Positions 59,895 through 64,000 of a stretch of DNA of 64,000 nt are shown piece by piece (within the stretch, counting starts at the first letter, position 1; every line of letters begins with the position of its first letter). The notes under the pieces were generated by a model. That model was not told the DNA's origin and did not search any database. It saw nothing but the letters and a program-made list of their open reading frames with translations. The DNA comes from Vesta saturnalis (lineage: Eukaryota; Arthropoda; Insecta; Coleoptera; Lampyridae): positions 1-64,000 of the forward strand of contig JARFJB010000825.1 of the NCBI GenBank assembly GCA_036346205.1, read 5' to 3'. Both the position numbers and the translations under genes were made by a program.

Positions 59895-60545
59895 GCGAGT
59901 CGTTAGGCGATCCTGTAACCTCTTCTAGTCGGTAAAAACTGTTACCTTTTCAAATGAAGTTTTTCCTTTCCATGGGTTCTGTGACACATATTGTTGGTTT
60001 ATCTTTAGTTAACTGAAAAGCCTCTTCCAGGAATAGATTTGCAATCCCGGATAATAAAAGGGATCCCTTAGGTGCGCCTTATTTTTGTTTACCTCGTCCG
60101 TTATGGCTTATGCGCTGTTTAGGTAATTTTTGGTCGATTTCAGTATGCGTGGTGGTGTTTGATATCTTTTCTCCATGATTATATGTTTGTTGTCGCAATG
60201 TTTCCCACAAATGTTTTGAGTTCGACACGTAGGATGCCGCTGTTATCACGTGTGGTTGTAGTTGCTGCGGAGATCCAATGGAACTCACAATTGGTGGTAG
60301 GGGTACACCTTCCTTGTGTACCTTATGTAAACCATATATGTTTGGACCCCTCGATGACTTTTCTATTACGTAGTATTAGTGTTCTCCGTATACCTTCGTC
60401 AATTGGCGATTTCTTAACTTTCTTCCTAGTTATTTGGTACGGACCAACCCTTAGCAAGTTCGCCATTTTTTGTTCGTAATCACTTGTCTGCTGGTACGAT
60501 AATATCTGCGTTCTTTCTGAGGTTTTGTAATGCTCCATTTGTATA
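59895..60545 (-). pseudogene. Penelope-like reverse transcriptase fragment, family 2
   Basis: Read on minus in several frames: EHYKTSERTQILSYQQTSDY and EQKMANLLRVGPYQITRKKV (RT N-terminal region), IYGLHKVHKEGVPLPPIVSS IGSP (family IYGLPKIHKEGxPLRPIVS), YVSNSKHLWETLRQQ, then after a shift GAPKGSLLLSGIANLFLEEA (family GSPLSPVIAN-FME). It differs clearly from the family 1 elements. The YVDD box and endonuclease are not present; the 3' part fades at about 59895. Confidence 0.75.
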
Positions 60546-61009
60546 GCTTATATCGATGATGTATTTAAATTTACATGTTCTTGTTTGTATAGTAGTTGCC
60601 ATATTCTTTAGCTCTTAAACGTCCAATACATTAGTTGATTTACTTTTAATTTTTTTCAAAGATCTGTACTTCATCAAATTCCCCAACTAATAATTCAATT
60701 TAAAAAAATTAATTTCACTTTAAACAATTAATTTAAACGTATGTGTTAATAAATAAATATAGTAATAGTTATGTTAGTAAGTTTATTAGTGTACCTTTTC
60801 TCATTATTTGTTTACGTAAATATGAACGTTTTACATGACCAATAATTTTGATAGTAATGGAATTGTTCGATAATAATTAAACAAAGATTTTGCTGTGCGT
60901 TAAAACCATATGGTCAAATTCACAAAAACGTACTGAAATTCAAAAAAATAAGCAAATTACATTGTATTACATTGATGTGAATACGGATAACCACAAATTT
61001 AAAGCGCTG
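60546..61009. other. Intergenic
   Basis: Nothing recognised. Confidence 0.4.
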
Positions 61010-61490
61010 TTTCATTAAATAAATATGCTGAAGCTGTATTACCGATATTTTTATAGAAGCGGGCTTTTTTGAAATTTTTTTTATGTTAACATGTATTTAA
61101 GTCTATGAATCCCTGTCTGACATGAAGTTTTAAACGTCATTCTGACATAGATTATTGTTTTTATTTTTACACTGTTGCCTGTTTTCGTTATAAACGTGTA
61201 ACAAGAGGTTGTATGGTTATCTTAAAAAATTTGAAATTTAAATTATTTCATTTCTTTTAATTTAAGTTAGCATCTAGATGTCTATTAACCTCTGTCTGTC
61301 ATGAAGTTTTAAACGTCTGTTTGACATAGATTATTGTTTATGCGTTTACAATGTTGCCTATTTTTGTAATGAGCTTCTTATAAGAGATGTTGCGTAGTCA
61401 TCCAAAAAAAATGTTATTAAAAATATTTCATTTCTTTTAATTTCCATTTTGTAGGTTGAAAAGTTCATGTGGTGTTCCACACCAGTTATT
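61010..61490 (+). repeat. Dispersed repeat family A, copy 4
   Basis: TGCTGAAGCTGTATTACCGAT through AGCATCTAGATGTCTATTAA to GTGGTGTTCCACACCAG follows copy 1 (9462-9905) in order, with both sub-units. It ends where a Penelope-like terminus starts. Confidence 0.85.
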
Positions 61491-61494
61491 TTGG

Positions 61495-61990
61495 GTTTGT
61501 TTATGGTGTACTTGTATATTTAAGTTAAACAATCAATCTAAACGTTTCGATAACACACAGTTATCTTCATCAGAAGTAATAATATCTTTCAAAATTGTTA
61601 AAGATATTAAAACAATTTTGTGAAATTTGAAAAAGTGAAAACACAAGCATAAGCCTGTTATTAATATAACAGTATAAAGCCAACTATGGAATACAGTTTT
61701 TTCAAAGAATAACTAGATCATTAAAAAATTAAATATTGTCAAACTGCCTTGAAGATGACCAATCAGAATATCCTCCAACTGTCGAAGGCTAACAGTGAAA
61801 AATGTCATACCCAAAGAACAAATTTAACAAAATTTAATCAAGTTATGATGTAAGTGTAAAGTTGTGAAAAACTTTAATTTGAAATTGATAAAAACAGTCC
61901 CAAACAGAAATTTGCCATAAAATAAAGTCAAATTTAACAAAAAAATAGCTTTTTGTCAATAAATGCAAGTGTAGCAATGAAAAAGATACG
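61495..61990 (-). mobile_element. Penelope-like element family 1, 3' terminal segment
   Basis: Matches the left end of the 31430 element for about 480 bp: TTTATGGTGTACTTGTATAT, CTAAACGTTTCGATAAC, CTTCATCAG, GCCAACTATGGAATACAG, CTGCCTTGAAGATGACCAAT, GTCGAAGGCTAACAGTGAAA. No coding part follows. Its minus strand carries the best hammerhead-like core, with canonical CTGATGA. Confidence 0.85.
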
Positions 61991-63787
61991 TTTTATGTAA
62001 TTTCTAATTTTAATTTTAATTTCAACTAATTATGTTAAATTATAGTGTTGTGGTAATTTAACATCTACTTGGTAAAGAAAGGTTGTAGTGTGCCAAGGTA
62101 CTCTATCCTTAAAAGTGTAATTTGAAATTACTCTCAATAATTAAAAGACTATAAAATCTTTAAGAGCGCCATATACTTATTCACAATAATGCGAATTCAA
62201 GAAAAAAATCGTTCAGAGATGTATCTTGACTTTTCTGACAATAATGCTACTAAATTCTTTGCTTGCCTTACGTTGAGTTTCCTGACAATAATTAAAACAT
62301 TAGAATGTATTTACAAGTCTCATGTTGTATTACTCGCAAAACTCAAATCTGATAAAAAGAATTGGCCGTCTAGTGGTAAGCTACGCCGTGTTATGTGAAT
62401 GAGATCGGATTGGATGAGGTTAAGTGTTTGCATCACAGTGGGACATGTAAACAACAAATCTACTCAAATTAGAACTAACGAGCTTTGCGCAAGGATGGTT
62501 CACCCTCTTAATTTGCTAAATGGGAAGGAACCACCAAGAAAACCCAGTTTATTAATAAATACGTAAATGAACAAGTTCATTAATAAATCAAAGAACAAAA
62601 AAAAAACAAAGGGTTCAATATGTAACAAAACACCATTACGTAACATAAAAAATAAAAAGCAGTTTAGCTAAACATAAACACAAAGAAAATAAATTGGAAG
62701 CACAATTGTGTCATAAATAAATCAGAATAAAAATTATAATACCAAACAAGTGGTCCTTATACAACCAATCATTTCGGTCTCTAAATTAACACTAACCTAA
62801 ATGAAATAATAATGCAGGTTAAGGTACACATGAAATATAAACAGTAAAATTAGTCAGGTAAGGTAATTGCAATGCAGTTAACTATGCTTAAACAAGGACA
62901 AAAAAATAGGCAAGGGGTTTACACATGCACAATTGTATAGCGACTAAAAGCACAAACATACATACGTAAAATTACAATAAATTACATATATAAAGAAATC
63001 AGTTCGTAGATAAACAATTGAAATAAGCTGGAAAAAAATCATTACAACAAAGCCTTGCAAGGGTATGGTGTAATTAAATCATATTTTTGCTTTTTTTTGT
63101 TAGTATGCTCATGCTTCTGTGTTAGTAATTACTTATTATTTGCTTATATATGTCAATCGGGTACTTTGAGGACATTTGTATATCATATATACTTTCATAT
63201 ACACGATTAGGGACATAAATTAGAAGGTACCCAAGTTCAATATTATATCATTTTGGTTTAGTTTTATCTATAAAATTATTAAGTTACTGAAATTATTAAT
63301 AATCAACCTAAGTAGTAAATAGGTAATTTTGCATTTTTGTTGATAAATCTAATTACATATATTAAATTATCCTAAGTAACCAACCTAATGGTATGTAAAA
63401 ATCATTAACGTATATTGTTTTCAATTAAACTCACTTTGTTGTAATAATATCTGCTAATTAATTAATTGGAAAATCTTTTCCAGTATTTTCGTTATACCTA
63501 CCAAATTTTCTGATATTTAGGATGTACCATCATTCTTGCCTTTTGTTTCTTATTATTCTATTTGCCTGTAATTAATATATTAATTGTTAATTGGAAAATA
63601 TCAGTAAAGGTCTGAGTTTTTATTTTTCCGGTTATTCCGTCAGTGCATACTGAATTGTCCTGTTTTTTTTGTCGTACTCATTTTTTCTATGCTTTAATTA
63701 ACGTTTTTATTTTCAATACTTCCTGTTCCAGTCTGTAATTATGTATTTGTTTAATAGTCTATGTGTGAAAATGTTCAGTAAGGTACT
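61991..63787. other. Intergenic, AT-rich
   Basis: A 69-codon plus frame at 62189-62398 is not recognised. Nothing else supported. Confidence 0.45.
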
Positions 63788-63891
63788 GAATGTGTGTGTG
63801 TATTGTGTGTTGTGTGTGTGGTGTGTGTGTGTGTGTGAATGTGTCTGTGTGTGCTGTGTGTGTGTGTTTAGTGTGTGTATGTGTGTGTGTA

Positions 63892-63922
<31 letters not shown>

Positions 63923-63940
63923 TGTGTGTGTGTGTGTGTG

Positions 63941-64000
<60 letters not shown>
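63788..64000 (+). repeat. GT microsatellite, runs off the window end
   Basis: At least 210 bp of GT with interruptions, becoming purer toward the edge. Confidence 0.95.

Noticed and set aside
62189..62398. 69-codon plus ORF
   Set aside because: No motif or context.

Overview
The window looks like AT-rich intergenic DNA from a holometabolous insect. The evidence is two spliced cytochrome P450 genes with ~50-nt introns and CYP9-like signatures, long CA/GT, TA and CT microsatellites, and a mixed load of decayed eukaryotic transposons (MULE, Tc1/mariner, pogo/Tigger, hAT, Penelope-like, APE-type LINEs, tRNA-derived SINE, foldback elements). Nothing bacterial, viral or CRISPR-like was seen. The species cannot be named; a CYP9-like family argues against Hemiptera (inference).

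Layout. 0.9-3.4 kb: a Mutator-like element inside a copy of a local ~290-bp repeat, with a 10-bp target duplication. 5.8-6.4 kb: an internally deleted relative with GC-rich ends. 6.9 kb: Tc1/mariner scrap. 8.3-9.3 kb: a compound CA/ACGC/CAGACG tract that flips strand to GT/TGTGCG. 9.3-9.9 kb: dispersed repeat family A. 12.1-15.1 kb: LINE fragment, heptamer minisatellite, GT tract. 16.2-17.9 kb: P450 gene 1 (minus strand, 5 exons). 18.5-23.2 kb: a LINE split by a second LINE inserted in its reverse transcriptase. 23.2-25.9 kb: Penelope-like remnants, GT tract and a tRNA-like gene. 27.2-28.7 kb: degenerate minisatellite. 29.7-30.5 kb: TA tracts carrying two foldback elements. 31.4-33.5 kb: a Penelope-like element with inverted terminal repeats and a 70-nt palindrome. 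34.2-37.2 kb: Jockey-type LINE. 39.3-40.3 kb: SINE, GT tract, family A, second tRNA-like gene. 40.4-42.2 kb: P450 gene 2 (minus, same exon plan). 42.7-45.3 kb: hAT element with exact 8-bp target duplication. 45.8-47.9 kb: Tc1/mariner-type element with DD82E spacing, inserted at TA in family A. 48.3-53.8 kb: Tc1-like scrap, then a TTF/DUF4371 hAT transposase split by 2.4 kb. 54.3-56.4 kb: two foldbacks, a BEL/Pao gag scrap and a pogo/Tigger fragment. 59.9-62.0 kb: second Penelope-like family, then family A joined to another Penelope-like terminus. The window ends in a GT tract.

The only host genes supported are the tandem P450 pair, 22 kb apart with transposons between. Nearly all their frame breaks are 1-2-nt indels while splice sites and motifs survive, so sequence error has to be considered alongside decay. 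The most interesting non-gene signal is a hammerhead-ribozyme-like core (CUGANGA, stem II, GAAA) shared by all Penelope-like termini, one pair of which is fused head-to-head into a hairpin. I saw no novel multi-gene system.
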